From the NCBI GenBank assembly GCA_963082975.1, contig OY720346.1, positions 43,563,296-43,627,295 on the forward strand: 64,000 nucleotides of DNA, written 5' to 3'. The stretch comes from Labia minor (Eukaryota; Arthropoda; Insecta; Dermaptera; Spongiphoridae). Below are positions 36,151 to 49,700 of the stretch, in pieces. Made by a program: the position numbers and the translations under genes. Positions within the stretch are counted from its first letter, which is position 1. Every line of letters starts with the position of its first letter. Under the pieces are notes generated by a model. That model did not search any database, was not told the DNA's origin, and saw only the letters and a list, made by a program, of their open reading frames with translations.

Positions 36151-38010
36151 ATGGATCGTTGGCTACAAACTGGTTCAACACAGAAACGGAAAGAATCAGA
36201 TGATGAGGCATCAACAGCAAACTCTACCAAGAAACGCAAAACTAGAAAATATTCGGATGATTATTTATCATTTGGATTTACTTATATTTGCAACAATGAT
36301 GTGGAAAGACCAGTCTGCGTTCTATGTCAGGAAAGTTTATCCAATGAAAGTATGAAACCTGCTAATCTCAGACGTCATTTACAAACAAAGCACAGCGAGC
36401 ATGTTAGTAAGTCTATCGAATTTTTTAAAATGAAAAAAGAAGAACTTAATTCAAGTCAGAAATTGATGGTAAAGACGGGATCTGGTGGTATGAGTAAGAA
36501 AGCAGTAATGGCATCATATGAAGTAGCTCTACTTATTGCTAAAGCAGGAAAGCCGCATAATATAGCAGAGCAATTAATTCTTCCTGCTACAAAAGTAATT
36601 ACAAATATAATGTTAGGAACTAAAGCAGCAAACGATATAAATTTGATTTCATTATCAAATGATACGGTTAAGAATAGGATTGAAGACATGTCATGTAATA
36701 TAAAAGAAGAATTAATATCGAGAGTGCGCAAAAGTCACTATTACTCATTACAATTGGATGAAAGTACTGATGTCACTAATAATGCCAATTTGTTAGCTTT
36801 CATTAGATATGAGTTTGAAAATCAAATACAAGAAGATGTATTGTTTTGTGATTCACTACCTTCACGAACGACAGCTAATGACATATTTAACAGTTTGAAT
36901 AATTTTATAACCGAAAATGAAATAGAGTGGCCAAAATGTGTTGGAATTTGCACTGATGGTGCTCGTGCAATGTCAGGTACAAGAACTGGATTGATTGCTC
37001 TTATTAAAAATGTTGCGCCTCAGGTTGTTTGGAATCATTGCTGCATTCACAGAGAATCATTAGCAGCCAAAAATATGTCACCAGATTTGAAAAGAACATT
37101 AGACGAAGTAGTTAAAATTGTCAATTTCATTAAGGCTCGTCCACTTAATTCCAGAGTTTTTAAAATTTTGTGTGAGGAAATGGGTAGTCAACATACACAT
37201 TTATTATTACATACAGATGTACGTTGGTTGTCCCGCGGGAAAGTACTCATTCGCCTTTTTGAGCTTCGAGATGAAATACGATTGTTTTTAATAGATGCGC
37301 ATTTTGAACTGACCGAATGTTTCAATGATTTTATCTGGTTAGCTAAGGTGGCTTACTTGACTGATATTTTTACAAAATTGAACGAACTTAATTTGAGCCT
37401 GCAAGGTACTGTTGTAAATATATTTAAAGTTGAAGATAAAATAGAAGCAATGATTAAAAAAATCGACTTGTGGTCGAAACGCATCCAGAACGGTGTATAT
37501 GAGTCTTTTCCAACTCTCAATGATTTCATAGAAAGCTCCAGTGAAAAATTGCTTAATCAAACGCGTCAATTATTTGTTGAACATTTAATTACTTTGAAAA
37601 GCAACTTCAGGAAGTATTTTTCTACTCCTGATCCTTGCAATAACTGGATCAGAGATCCATTTAATATGGAAATTACAAATACTAAACATTTATCTGCACC
37701 TGAACAAGATATTCTCGTGGAATTATCATGTGATACAACTTATAAACTAAAATTTAACAAAACTGAATTGAGCAACTTTTGGTTACTTCTCAGGTCAGAT
37801 TATCCTGCGCTTGCAAATAAAGCACTTCAACACTTGATTCCATTCTGCACAACATATTTATGCGAACAAGCTTTTTCGGTACTATTTTATATTAAGTCTA
37901 AATATAGAAACAAATTAAATGTAGAGCCGGATCTTAGATTAAAAGTTTCCAATATTAAGCCAGATATTGAGATTCTTGTTTCAAGAAAACAACTGCATAC
38001 ATCTCATTAA
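36151..38010 (+). CDS. hAT transposase, ZBED-type, 619 aa
   Basis: This is an uninterrupted 619-codon transposase. It opens with a lysine/arginine-rich segment and a BED-like zinc finger (C56, C59, H76, H81). The RNase H-like catalytic domain follows, with Asp in LQLDESTD (D203), Asp in GICTDGARAMSG (D269), and Glu in CEQAFSVLFYIKSKYRNKL (E572) in the C-terminal hAT dimerisation region. WNHCCIHRESLA (294-305) and HTDVRWLSRGK (354-364) are typical of the ZBED5/SCAND3-like lineage. The start ATG is the first in frame with the finger and lies about 25 bases after a possible splice acceptor (TTATTGTAG). It sits within matching terminal inverted repeats, so it is a transposon gene rather than a clearly domesticated host gene. 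All three acidic residues are present, so activity is possible. Confidence 0.9.
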   Translation: MDRWLQTGSTQKRKESDDEASTANSTKKRKTRKYSDDYLSFGFTYICNNDVERPVCVLCQESLSNESMKPANLRRHLQTKHSEHVSKSIEFFKMKKEELNSSQKLMVKTGSGGMSKKAVMASYEVALLIAKAGKPHNIAEQLILPATKVITNIMLGTKAANDINLISLSNDTVKNRIEDMSCNIKEELISRVRKSHYYSLQLDESTDVTNNANLLAFIRYEFENQIQEDVLFCDSLPSRTTANDIFNSLNNFITENEIEWPKCVGICTDGARAMSGTRTGLIALIKNVAPQVVWNHCCIHRESLAAKNMSPDLKRTLDEVVKIVNFIKARPLNSRVFKILCEEMGSQHTHLLLHTDVRWLSRGKVLIRLFELRDEIRLFLIDAHFELTECFNDFIWLAKVAYLTDIFTKLNELNLSLQGTVVNIFKVEDKIEAMIKKIDLWSKRIQNGVYESFPTLNDFIESSSEKLLNQTRQLFVEHLITLKSNFRKYFSTPDPCNNWIRDPFNMEITNTKHLSAPEQDILVELSCDTTYKLKFNKTELSNFWLLLRSDYPALANKALQHLIPFCTTYLCEQAFSVLFYIKSKYRNKLNVEPDLRLKVSNIKPDIEILVSRKQLHTSH

Positions 38011-38399
38011 ATATGTAAGTTATATTTAATGAGATAGATGCAGTTATTTTTTAAAATATTTCTTATTTAATATTTTCTGAAAAAAATTATAAAATATTTA
38101 TATGAATTTAATGTAAGTACCCATTATAATTTGTGAGATTTGTTGCTATGACAATGTTTGTATTTTCTTTCTTCAATATTATAATTTCTAATAAAATGTG
38201 TTCTACAATATGCAAAAAAATCGTTATTCACCAATCACTGTTAGAAATATTCATCATATATCCTTGTCCTTATGAGATCGTAAGCCAGAAATTAATTAAT
38301 AAAATGACGTAAAGTACCTAAAGTTGTGATGGGGGTCCGTCAAAAAAAATTTTTTCAAGTGGGGGTCCGTGGAGTACATAAGTTTAAGAACCTATGGTT

Positions 38400-39068
38400 T
38401 ATATCAACATATATGAAATGTTGTTGCCTAACTTTCAGGCTCTTTTGCTAATTTATCATAATAATAATTATAATAATAACAATTTAAATATGTAATTTTA
38501 TATGAGAGAATCAATATTCTATAATTATATATATTGAATTTGATCTTATAATTATAATATAATAATTACGATAAATATATATATATATTATATTTATAAA
38601 ATATTTATTTTCATTTTTAGGTATTAAGCATTTGTTGATAATGTCTTTTTAATAATATAAGTTAAATATATAATGTAATATATATATTAATAATATTTAA
38701 ATATACATTTATTTAATTAGCATGTTTAGATGTAATCTTGCTTTTACATTACATATGCTTATAGGAATATAATTAATTTGATTTACAATTTATGCAGAAA
38801 TATTATTATTAATAATAATAGACATAATTAAATTATCATTTTTTATGTCATCAGATTATAAACAATTACACATAATATACTCTCTCTTCTTTCTTAATAT
38901 TTCTTTTTTGAGGTAAGTTAAAATTAATTGACTTATAAAGTTGTTTATAAGTTATCTCTAATCACTATATAAGGGTGTCAAACTTTATCAAAGAGATATA
39001 TCCACTTATACTAGACAACAACAACGTTATCAGTATGCCATTATATAGGTATATATATGAGTATTAGA

Positions 39069-39109
<41 letters not shown>

Positions 39110-40025
39110 CTTTTGTCTGCACATTTTTCAGAATTTAAACATTTTTGTATATCTTCACGTTTCTTGACCACTAGAATCCAAAAGTGACTTAATGTTTTAT
39201 GAATTCAAAAATATTTTTAAAACGTCAATTAAAATTATCTTTGTTTTCATTTTTAGTTTGATTACTCAATATTTTTGACTTTTTAAAATTGGTTAGTTTC
39301 TAAAACAAAATCGGAAAAATAAAATATATTTAATTAAATGAATATAATTAATTGAAAACAATTAATAAATTTGCGATTAAAAAATAATAATTTAATCAAC
39401 ATTTATAAATTTAAACATGAACAAATTAATTTAAAAAAAGTATATATTTTATTTTTTATGTTTAATAAATTCTCTTTTGTGATTTTATATTATTAAGAAT
39501 AATATTGGAACGTATTTAAATTAAAAAAAATATTTGAATTTGTTTAATTTTTTATACTAAATTTCAATTAAATGTAAATTAAATATAAAATTTTGAAGGT
39601 CAACTTGCTATTAAAATCAGAAAAATCAGTAATTATAATACTTTATAATACTTTATTATAATACTTTAAAATGTGTATATTTAAATAATTATAGTATTAA
39701 AATTTAAATATTATTGGAGATTATTTACAATAACATTAGTTAGATATTGATAAATTTATAAAAAAAAAGTTTAATCATATATACACTATTAGTAGAATTA
39801 TATTCAGTAGCATTATAATCTCTATTTTAAATTTTTCTATACAAATTTTGAAATTTAGGGGTCTCTTGCAACTTGGAAGGGTAAATGAATTAGACTGGGA
39901 TAGTACTCAACTTATAACTTTTTTCTAATCTTAGGAGAATATCAATGCAGATTAAGGCCAACATTATATTTCTTTACACCAATTATTATGACACACTATT
40001 TAAATGAATCGTATTTAAATTAAAA
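38400..40025. other. AT-rich DNA without a gene
   Basis: (AT)n lies at about 39075-39105. A Helitron 5'-type fragment follows at 39104-39200. Nothing else is recognised. Confidence 0.55.
39104..39200 (+). repeat. Helitron 5'-end fragment
   Basis: Following an (AT)n tract, AAAAGCTTTTGTCTGCAC and CAGAATTTAAA match the 5' part of the element at 26477-26851 (in opposite orientation). A TATCTTCACGTTTC block is also shared. The 3' end was not found. Confidence 0.45.
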
Positions 40026-40030
40026 AATAA

Positions 40031-40610
40031 GCTGGAGTGTCTCTACTCGACTATCTCGCAATTTGAATTGGATTACTTAACACATTTATATTATATTTAA
40101 ATAAAATTTAATTAATTATAAATTATAAATTAAATTAATAAATAATATTTATTAAACCAGCGCATGTTTGGTTCTTTGTTGATGGCATGACGTCACGTAT
40201 TAGCGCGTGATTTGCAGTGTTAAAAAATTAATTCTGGTACTTTCAGCTATTCAATCAAGCTGAAATTCTATATATAGCAGTTTTATACAATTTTTCATGT
40301 GAAAAATTATCAAAAATATATCTTTATTTTTACGGTCACTTTAGAGGAAAAAAAACGTTGTAGGTAATGACCCTCTTGTGGTTGAGCTAAAAGTTGATAG
40401 AAAACTACGAATTTTGAATAATACCAAATTTCATTATTCTAGCTCAAACAGTTTTTAGCGTAATCTTGTCTACATACACACACACACTCAGACATTTTTC
40501 TCAACCTTAGTGAAAATGATTCAGGGACCTTCAAAACATATAAAAACATCAAAATCACAACATCGAAATTTTTCGTGATCGCAATACTATCTCTGGCAAG
40601 ATAGAAATAA
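40031..40610 (+). repeat. Hairpin-ended repeat R2, copy 2
   Basis: This is collinear with 20785-21370. The 5' end reads GGAGTGTCTCTACTCGACT, close to the R4 5' end at 13466. The 3' hairpin is ACTATCTCTGGCAAGATAG, with one mismatch relative to copy 1. It is non-coding. Confidence 0.75.
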
Positions 40611-40849
40611 ATATTTAAATTTATTTAAATTTTTATGTGGTGTGGAGAGAGACCAAATGAGTTAAAAATATTAGTTTTAATTTTATAAAATATCTCAAAT
40701 TTAACTTTTTTAGATTTCTCTAAATTTCATTACGATAAATGATAATAAAAAACGAATATCAAAATAAATATGAAGGAATATTATATTATAACATAAACAA
40801 TTAAATATTTCATTAATTTACTGATTAATTGAAAAAATAAATAAGAACA

Positions 40850-41015
40850 CGTAAAGAAAATAATGTTTAAATATACCGATTGAAATAAAAAGAATGAATC
40901 TTTTGCATACGAACTTTCAACCAAACACTATGTATCCCTTCGGGACAAAGTGGGCAGAGCCCTATGTCTAGGTGCGAAGAGTGCCGAAGGAGATCTGAGC
41001 AACTATTAATATATA
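40850..41015 (+). repeat. Repeat R3 copy with Helitron-type 3' end
   Basis: This matches 25080-25190 at its start and is the inverse of 5986-6075 at its end. It finishes in GAGTGCCGAAGGAGATCTGAG then CAACTATT, a decayed form of the hairpin and CTAG terminus. Confidence 0.6.
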
Positions 41016-41129
41016 AATTTAAATATTCTCTATTTATTTCATATATATATATATATTACTTATATTTATATATATTTAATATTACTTAATATCATGTTGA
41101 TCTTTGAATCAGAACTTCTTCATTGAAAA

Positions 41130-42170
41130 ATATTTAATTCATTAAGAATTTGTAGAATATGTGTTAACATACTAATATATTATATATATAATTAATTGTA
41201 TTTAGTCTGATGAATAGAAATATTTTGGTTTAATTTATTTATTTTTTTTTTTTTTTTGTTTAAATAAAGTTCCACCTGTTGGTTTAAAAGTAGCTTTTAG
41301 ACCATTCATTAATTCTTTCATTCGATTAATTTCTTAATCAATCATTAATAATAAATGATCTAATTTATCAATATATAATATTAGATCCGAAATATATTTT
41401 TGTATATAAATGAATTATTACAACTCTTATATATAAATAAATAAATGCATATATATTGGTTTTAAATTATATATATATAAAAAATGGTACAATGCTAAAA
41501 ATAGAAATTAAAATTTTATTTTTGAATCATGAAATTATTTAAACTATGTTCTCTATCTATCTCTTTCTCTAAAGACTAAATTGCTTGTTTGCTGTCTATG
41601 GGGTCATCGAATGGATTATATAAAACATTAAAATAAAAAATCTAAATATTGCTTTATTAAAAAAAAATTAATGAAATTATTTATATGTATATTGTATATT
41701 AACTATAGTATAGTAACGATATTACAATAATGTTGAATCTATTGGTTTGTTTATCTAGAATTAATTTATAAAAATTAAATAATATATTAATATATAATCC
41801 ACACTGATATATTCATTATTATATACTTACTATATAACTATCTTTAAATATATGTATATATATATATATATATACATATGTAATGTACATATATATCTAT
41901 ATATTTTGGGAATAGAGAAGCAGAGTCAAAAACGATCCATCAGTTTAATTTAATAGAGGGAGCAAAAATCTAGTTTACCTATCCATAGAGGCCTCCTCCT
42001 CTAAAGTTATATAGATCAAACGAAGGTCGTCGTCTTCTCTCGGAATGATATAAGGAGGGCGGTTTTAGTTGGCAAGAGTTCTACATACTCTAAGAAGTTT
42101 GGTCCTATCTTTCAAACATTTCCACCTACCATTATAATTTTTTTTCTTTTTTTAATTGAATCACTTTGCT
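41130..42170. other. Mostly AT-rich; one higher-complexity stretch at 41900-42125
   Basis: No gene is identified. The 41900-42125 stretch is less AT-rich and contains TATAAGG near 42048 and GAGGAGGAGG (minus) near 41990, but no long open frame or repeat match. Confidence 0.4.
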
Positions 42171-42174
42171 TACT

Positions 42175-42645
42175 TTTTTACCGACCGACGATAGTGAGGG
42201 AGGTATTGTTTTCACATCAAATTTCACATGTGGAGATTTTTATATATCTCCACGAATCATTCATTTTCTTAACAGAAAAAAGTATTTTTAGCATGATGTC
42301 TGTCCGTCCGTGAACGGCTCAACGGATTTGAATGAAATTTGGTATATTTACTTAATGCATCAGTATGATGAATTGATCATGAATTTATCCTCGAAAAAAA
42401 TCATATTTATTAGTTTTTTCTTAATTTAAAATTATATGACATCATCCAGCCATTCATGACGTCACAGCATATATATTATAAATAAAATAAAATTAAAAAT
42501 GTTTATATTTATTATTTATGTATCCATATCTGTTTTTTAATACATTAATAGATATATTAAAATTATTTGAAATTGTTTCTGTAGCTGGAAATTAATTTAC
42601 TTCAAACCGTCGGTCGGTTCGGACCTGGCCACAAGTCAACTTATT
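42175..42645 (-). repeat. R1 repeat, copy C (internally deleted)
   Basis: This is an inverted copy with both end motifs intact: ACCGACCGACG at about 42180 and CGTCGGTCGG at about 42609. One TGACGTCA is kept (42468-42475) and its partner has mutated to TGACATCA. The CACTTCCGG block and most of the GGAC tract are deleted. Confidence 0.8.
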
Positions 42646-43171
42646 TTCGCTTAAAATCTGAAATATAAAATCATTTTTTTTAAAATACATTTAGTTGAAA
42701 CTTAAAATTAAAATTTTTCTAAATAAATAATAATAATAATAAAAAAATTTTAAATTTGCTGGTTACTATTCTCTTTAAGCTCAGTAAATGAGACAATAAT
42801 ATCCATAATAAAATTCAACGTACATTTTTAATAAAACATGGAAAAATTAAATTTACTTTTTCGTGAATTTATTTCGAATTTGGGTTTAAATAGTATTTAT
42901 TTACCGGCACAACACAACAACCACAAATTCAAGTATTTTCAAATAATTAATTGATAATATAATAATATTTAAACATCATAAAATACATTTTTAATGTTTA
43001 AAGTTAATTAAAAAAAATTAAATTAATTAATATTAAAAGACATTTAAAATTAGAATTTAATTAAGTAATCAAGAGTACTAGTCACAACAGTGGCAAAATA
43101 CAGAATTAATAAACCTGAAGAGGATCGTTCAAACCTCAATAAATTTAAAAAATTTAAATTTTAATATTTAA

Positions 43172-43522
43172 CACTTTCGTGTCGACCACCGGTGGCCAAC
43201 ATGATCTGGCTTTGACTCTATTTTTTGGGCTGTCGGCCACGCGTTCCATATAAATTGCTATTCCGCGTGGCCCACAGCAGCCCACAGTTATCTGCAGCTT
43301 GGCCGACTATAATATAATATTATTCTATATACATCTATAATATTATTATATTCGGGTTACAGCAGCCACCAGTAGCTGACACATAAAAAAGCTCAATAAA
43401 TTCCCTCAATATTACCTCAAAAGTGAAAGAAATTGTATTTAGATATACTCTATCAAATTAAATCAAAAAACACAAAAACTTTTTTTGGACATTTTGCAAA
43501 AATCCTATTGGCGTTCAAAGTG
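43172..43522. mobile_element. piggyBac-type MITE
   Basis: The left end follows TTAA (43168-43171) and starts CACTTTCGTGTCG. The right end is the complement CACTTTGAACGCC, ending at 43522 and followed by TTTA. TTAA targets with CACTTTNG-type ends are characteristic of piggyBac. The interior includes ACCACCGGTGG and is non-coding. Confidence 0.65.
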
Positions 43523-43529
43523 TTTATGG

Positions 43530-43692
43530 AAATACAAGATCTAAATAAATAAATAAAGGTCAAAAGGACTTTGATCCAAATGATCAAGAAATAAAAATAA
43601 TTTTAAATTAATTTAAACTTATAATATTACTTTATTAAAACCTTAAATTAAATACAGACTAATTGATATTATTTTATATGAGAGTGACTGTC

Positions 43693-43724
<32 letters not shown>

Positions 43725-46700
43725 TGAGATAAAAGAAAATTGATTAATCTATAAATAAATATTGAAGTTGTTGTAAAAGGTATTTATTTAATTTTTATTT
43801 GACTATAATTATCAGAAACTTAGTTGGAAATCAAGTTTTTTTATAATTAATTGATTTATTTATTATTTAATACATTTAACCATTTCCTCTTTTTAATATT
43901 AATGATAAGGAGAAAGAGAGAAAAATATTATATGAATAAATTCAGTAACATTTTAAATTAGCACTTTTAATTTAAAATTTAATATAAGCCCATATACAAT
44001 GACAACGTTATTATTAGTATAAATTAATAGAATTAAAAAAAAACATATTTATAGATTTTTTTTAAGTAATAATGATGAAAAATCTTTTTTTTAATTTAAA
44101 ATACAATTCTGTTGCCAAAAACCAAGTTTAAAAAAAAAAAAAAATTAATCTGGCAATTTATATCCTGAATTTTTTTATACTTATCGAATAGTGAATGGTG
44201 CTTTTAGTAAAAGAGAGGGAGAGAGAGAGAGAGAGAGAGATAGGGACAACACGTTGTTTGAAAAGAATCTGAATTTTAAATCGAAATGTTAACCTAATCA
44301 TCTTATACTTACTATATATATATATATATATATATATTGCGAATGTTTTCTGATTGTAAAATTAAATTGGGATGGCGAATAATTTATTAGCACAAATGAA
44401 AGAATGAATTTCTATTCTGCATTAAGTCTGAATATTAAAACTGAAATAATAATTTATTTATTTATATCTTGTTCTGTCAGGCCACACACATTTTGTTTTG
44501 TTTTTTAATGAAAAATTATTATTTTTTTTAGAGATATGCTATTTATTATTTTACCATTTTGATATATAATTATACATATTATTCATCACAATTATCTCGT
44601 TTATTTTTATTGAATAGTTATATTATTATTCGAATGTGAGTAGGAGTGGGTGTACTTTATATTTTCATTATAATTTAATTAAAATATGATTTAGTTTTTA
44701 TTTATTACTTTTCAAATTGTTATTATTTATAATCAATCAAATATTAAAAGACCTTTGACCGTGGATAGGAAGCAACCTAATATTATATCTACACGCATAT
44801 ACAGACATTCTTATTCATTTAATTTTCTTTTTCTGAAGGTGTTAAGTGGACAATTTTCGGTATTTTTGATGAAGTTGAAACTCTATGATTATCTACACGG
44901 AAAGGATGCATGTCGCCTCGAGGGACTATGCAATTTTTTATTATATATATTTTTGCTAATCTTACTCCTCCTTATAAACCGAAAACAACTCCATCTCCTT
45001 TATTTATCCATTCATTTTATTAATAAATAAATAGAATAAATATTAATAAATAAAATTTTTTACACATAAATATATATAATAGTGATTATGCTAATCTCAA
45101 ATGTGTTAATGGTACCTAGGAATATTAGCTATTCATAGAAAAAATGACAGCTTTATTCTTAAATAAGAACTACTAAAATTAACAAAAATAATAATTTGGC
45201 AATTAGTGGTGGGATTGCAGAGCCGGTGTGGGGGATATTGCTTATGGGAAATTACTAGTAAAACAAAAATAAAAACTTATAAAGTTGAAATGTTTAAATA
45301 TTGAATTAGGTAAGTTTTAAGAATTAAAAGATAACATAACCTAAATAATATATTTACACATGTCTGGGACTGTCTGGGACTATGAATATTTACTTTGTCT
45401 TACTAAATTGTTTGGAGGGTTCAATTTTTCACGGTTAATTAAAGTCGAATTGCGCGAAAAATATCCCTCGGACACAATGCGTCATATCACTCTTTCGACC
45501 AATTTTAGATAAAAACTTTCAAATCGTAAACAATGAGGGATATATGAATAAATAAGTCTTAATATGTATTTTAAAGAATGTGCAAAAACGGAGAATACTT
45601 ACAAAAATTGCAAAAAGAAAACATATTACGAGCCTTTAAAATGAATATGATGAAATTTTCCATTTGTTGTCTTTAAGATGTAAGGACCAAACAAATCTTC
45701 TTTACACGACGGTTCGCTTAAAACAAAAGTAGACATGTCTCATCTGGTAACGTAGGTGGCGACTATTGTCCCCAAATCCCTTGCCCACACTAAAAGGGTT
45801 ATAGAAAACGAACCATATCCCTCCGTTTAACCTTATAACTAATAAATGTAGATAATTGAATTTTAAACATTATATATTAAAATAATAATTAATATATTCA
45901 CTATAGATTCCTGAATTATTATTTAATAGTGTATCTCTCGATAATATACAATTTATATGAATATGTAATTAATTAAATTGGTTTTGTGTCTTTGGGGAAA
46001 TAAAATTGTTCATTGTGGTTGAGCAAATTAATTAACTCAAACATTCAAAGGTATTGTTCTTGATTCATGTTTCTATACTCCCGAGGGAGTGTGTGTGTCA
46101 GAAAGGGAGAGAGAGAGAGAGACCAATAGACCAATAACAAAAAGAAATAATAGATTATCATATTATAATAAAATATATTAGAAATAAAAAAACAAATATA
46201 AAAAAATAAATATAATTGTACCTAAATAATTCTATTGTTTGCTTCATTTAAAAGACTTTGATTACTATATATATATTTCAAAGATTGTTTTTATTTTTTT
46301 CTCCAATTAAATATCTATTAAATTTATTAAGATGAACGATTGGGTTATAATATTTCACTCCAATCATACTTTACTCTCCCCTACTCTATATCATATATCT
46401 ATTATTAAAACTCTTTGGAAATTTGAATTAAAAATAATGTATGTATCTATATATATATATAAATGATATCTAAAATTAATGATTATAGAATGATTATACG
46501 GAATTTTCACATGTTATTTATTTTGTTATTTTCATTATTATTTTGTAATAAATAATTCAAGTGTTGTGTTCAGTGGTTAGTTTGGTTGTTGAATTTTTCG
46601 GTCGCTGACCGTTTTATCACATTTGTGAATATATTTTATATTTAACCAATTGTCACAATTTATTTTCAACACCAGATGCAGAAAATGATTTCATTTATTT

Positions 46701-49700
46701 ATTATCAGCAATCATGGTATTAGTCAATGTCTGAGTATGTGTGAAACATTAATAGTTTACGATTTAGGAAAAGGAGAGAAAGTGGTAGGGATGTAAAAGG
46801 GTCTTGCTAAAAAAGATGAAGATAAAGAACTATTGATAATTATGATGATGGCAATTCGTAAATCTCGAGGAGGAGAAGGGTACTGAGAGAGTGTGTGTGA
46901 GAGAGAGAGAGTGGAGTAAGAGAACAACTTAGTCTAGTCATAGGTTAAAAGGAATCGTTTCATAAATTCAATTAAAATGGATTTCTAATAAATTATTAAT
47001 CAATTTTCAAGGATCTCTCCTCTCGATTTGATTCAATTAAAAGCAAATTATAATTTATATACATATTAATTTATATTATTATTATGAAAATATATGTATT
47101 TAGAGAATTACAAAACTATATATTTTTAGGTTCAAAGAATAATTTTAGTTTAAAAAAAACTTAAAAGTATCAATGGTTTATAATTATTAAAGAACTCTGA
47201 AAATTTAAAAAGAAAAAAAATATAAAAAAAAAATTTACTAAATTAATAGTAATTAATATTTTTTTACTTTCCTGCTTGTTTATAAAACAGGAATTTGTCC
47301 TAATTTGTAAATCTTTTAGTTTTTTTTTTTAATTCACAGCATATTTTTTTTTCTTTTTTTCCAAATAATAAATAAATTAACTATTCTAAGAATATTAAAA
47401 ATTTTCAAATATTGATGTAATTAAAGTTTGGTCTATAGAACAATGTGTGGCCTATTATTATTTTAGTTAATTTAGTGATCCCAAATTTTTAAAAACAAAA
47501 ATTCTATCTATTATATTTATGATAAAATATACTTTATTTCTTTATATTATAGTTATGAAAACAACATTTGGATTCAAACGCTTAATTTTTAATTGTTGTT
47601 CAATTAACTTAAATTTTCAACTCAGAAAATTTAAATTTTAAATTTTTTTTTCATTAATTAATTAATCCTACTTATTATTTTCGTACATATTTAATGTTAA
47701 TATTTATATAATATAATTTTTTATAAAAAAAAATCTTAATATTATATTTATATATATAATAGTAATTATCACTAATTAATTAACTATTAATTATATATTA
47801 TATATATTTACATTTATAGAAAATTTATTACTTTATTAATTTCCTTAATTTTTCTTTTTATTTCAATAAATACATTAACAGTAATTAATATGTTTTCCTA
47901 TAAGATTATTTACAATAGATAATGTTAGTATATTCAATATGCCAAGGTCCTCTTAATTTCTGTCTCTCTCTCTTATTCATCTTTTTTATTTTTGTATATA
48001 AAAAAAAGAATATAAGTAATGTTTATTTTTATTATAATTCCATTATTTTAATATTTATTTATTTAATTAAATTTATAGAAAATATCTGAATTTTATATAT
48101 ACACACACACACATACTTTTATAAAGTTGTTTCAGAATTAATATTATCAGATAATTGTAATTTTTGTTAAGGAAAGAATGTCGGCATTAATCAATCGAAA
48201 TCCATTTTTATAGTAATTATACACTCCATCTATTTTTAACATTGAACGTTTCTCCATTCCCTCTCCACCTCTCCCACTTCACCCATCACTTCTCTTTCTA
48301 TTTAATGCATTCAAATATTTCAAGTGATTTGTCAATATTTGATAACTATATACTTATAAAACAAATTAACTTTTAAATCATTTTTATAAATGATGTTTTG
48401 ATTTTAAACTGTTAAAGAGAGGGGACATATAATGCAGATATTAATATAGTTTGATATATTTGACACTACATAGTCGTGCAATTGAGATTTCCTTCTATAA
48501 TTTTATTTAAATTTTAATGTGCACCATTCAAAGAAATAACAATTAAATATTTCTTTTTTTTAAAACACACAAGAAGAAAATAACTAAAGTAATACTAAAA
48601 ATAAAAAATACAATTGTATATATAGTATGAATCGATATATATATATTATATAAATAATCTTATATTGCATATTAATAATCATAACAAAAATAGTGAAGAT
48701 TAATTATGATAAATATAACTTAAAATTAAATTAGGAATAATTATTTTTTATATTCAAAAGAATAAATGGTTAGTTATTTATAGTTATTTTATATGAATTC
48801 TCTTAATTAAATGAATATATTGTAATAAATTAAAATAGTACGATGCTTTTTATCTATTTCTATCTTTTCATCAGTTATTTAATTATCTACTTATAATTAA
48901 AATATATATCGATATAATAAATGTCATCAAAAATAAATTTCAAAATAAATATAAAATTTTTAATACCTATTATATATATATATATGCGATGAAAATCATT
49001 AATGTTTTCTTATAAATATTATAATTAGATTGTTAAAATTTTTTGGTGCCAATTTTAGATCACTTTTTAACACTTTTATTTCGTTATTTTATGTTAATTT
49101 TTTGTTTAAATAAAATATTTCTTTTTGCTAATTAATTCCTCATCCTTGTTTTTACAATTTTTTTTTTAATTAAAATGTTTATATGATAAAATCTTAAAGA
49201 GAATTATTATAGTTAGTTATTATAATACAATTATTTTAACTAATAAATAATAACAATAAATCTTTATCTTTCGTTTTTTGTATCTCGAACCTGTTTAACT
49301 AAATAAGGGGATAAACTAAACATTTCAAATGAAGAGTGGGGAGAGAGAGAGAGAGATAAAGAGAGATGAATGTTTTTTAATTAAACCATTTCTTTTGTAT
49401 GAATTATTAGCCAGAGATTTCCATTTTCATTTAACATTAAAAAAAAATTACGTGATAGAGTGATAAATTTAAAATATAAAAAAATATAAAATAAAAAATA
49501 ATAATAAATATTATGAAACATAAATTATAACTAGAAAGAAGAGATAGATAATGATGTGACACAAAATAATTATTAAAGATGATAACAATAATAATATTTA
49601 TAATCGGATAGAGTAAATAAATTAAGGTAAAGTGAGAAAGTGAAAGAGAGCGTAATAGGAGAAACCAACAGGTAAAAGATATCAGATAGATATGTCTTTC

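Larger units (their letters stand above)
35125..38396 (+). mobile_element. hAT transposon with intact transposase frame
   Basis: The inverted ends share GGTTCTTAAACT (left CAGTGGTTCTTAAACT at 35125, right complement CATAGGTTCTTAAACT ending at 38396). Both sides continue with GGTCCGCGGACCCC or CACGGACCCCC motifs. The flanking octamers AATTACAC and GTTTATAT are only partly alike, so the target duplication is decayed or the outer edge is off by a base or two. Two tandem arrays lie before the transposase (35831-35920 and 35945-36060). The 3.27-kb size and layout fit an autonomous hAT. Confidence 0.85.

Noticed and set aside
36456..36731. Minus-strand open frame overlapping the hAT transposase
   Set aside because: It is a shadow of the plus-strand coding sequence.
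44755..45030. 91-codon open frame and possible splice sites near 44.84-44.94 kb
   Set aside because: No family resemblance, different plausible frames on both strands, and a low-complexity tail; not enough to call an exon.
45190..45850. Possible transposon with GTGTGGG motifs at both sides
   Set aside because: The two sides do not form a convincing inverted repeat and there is no target duplication.
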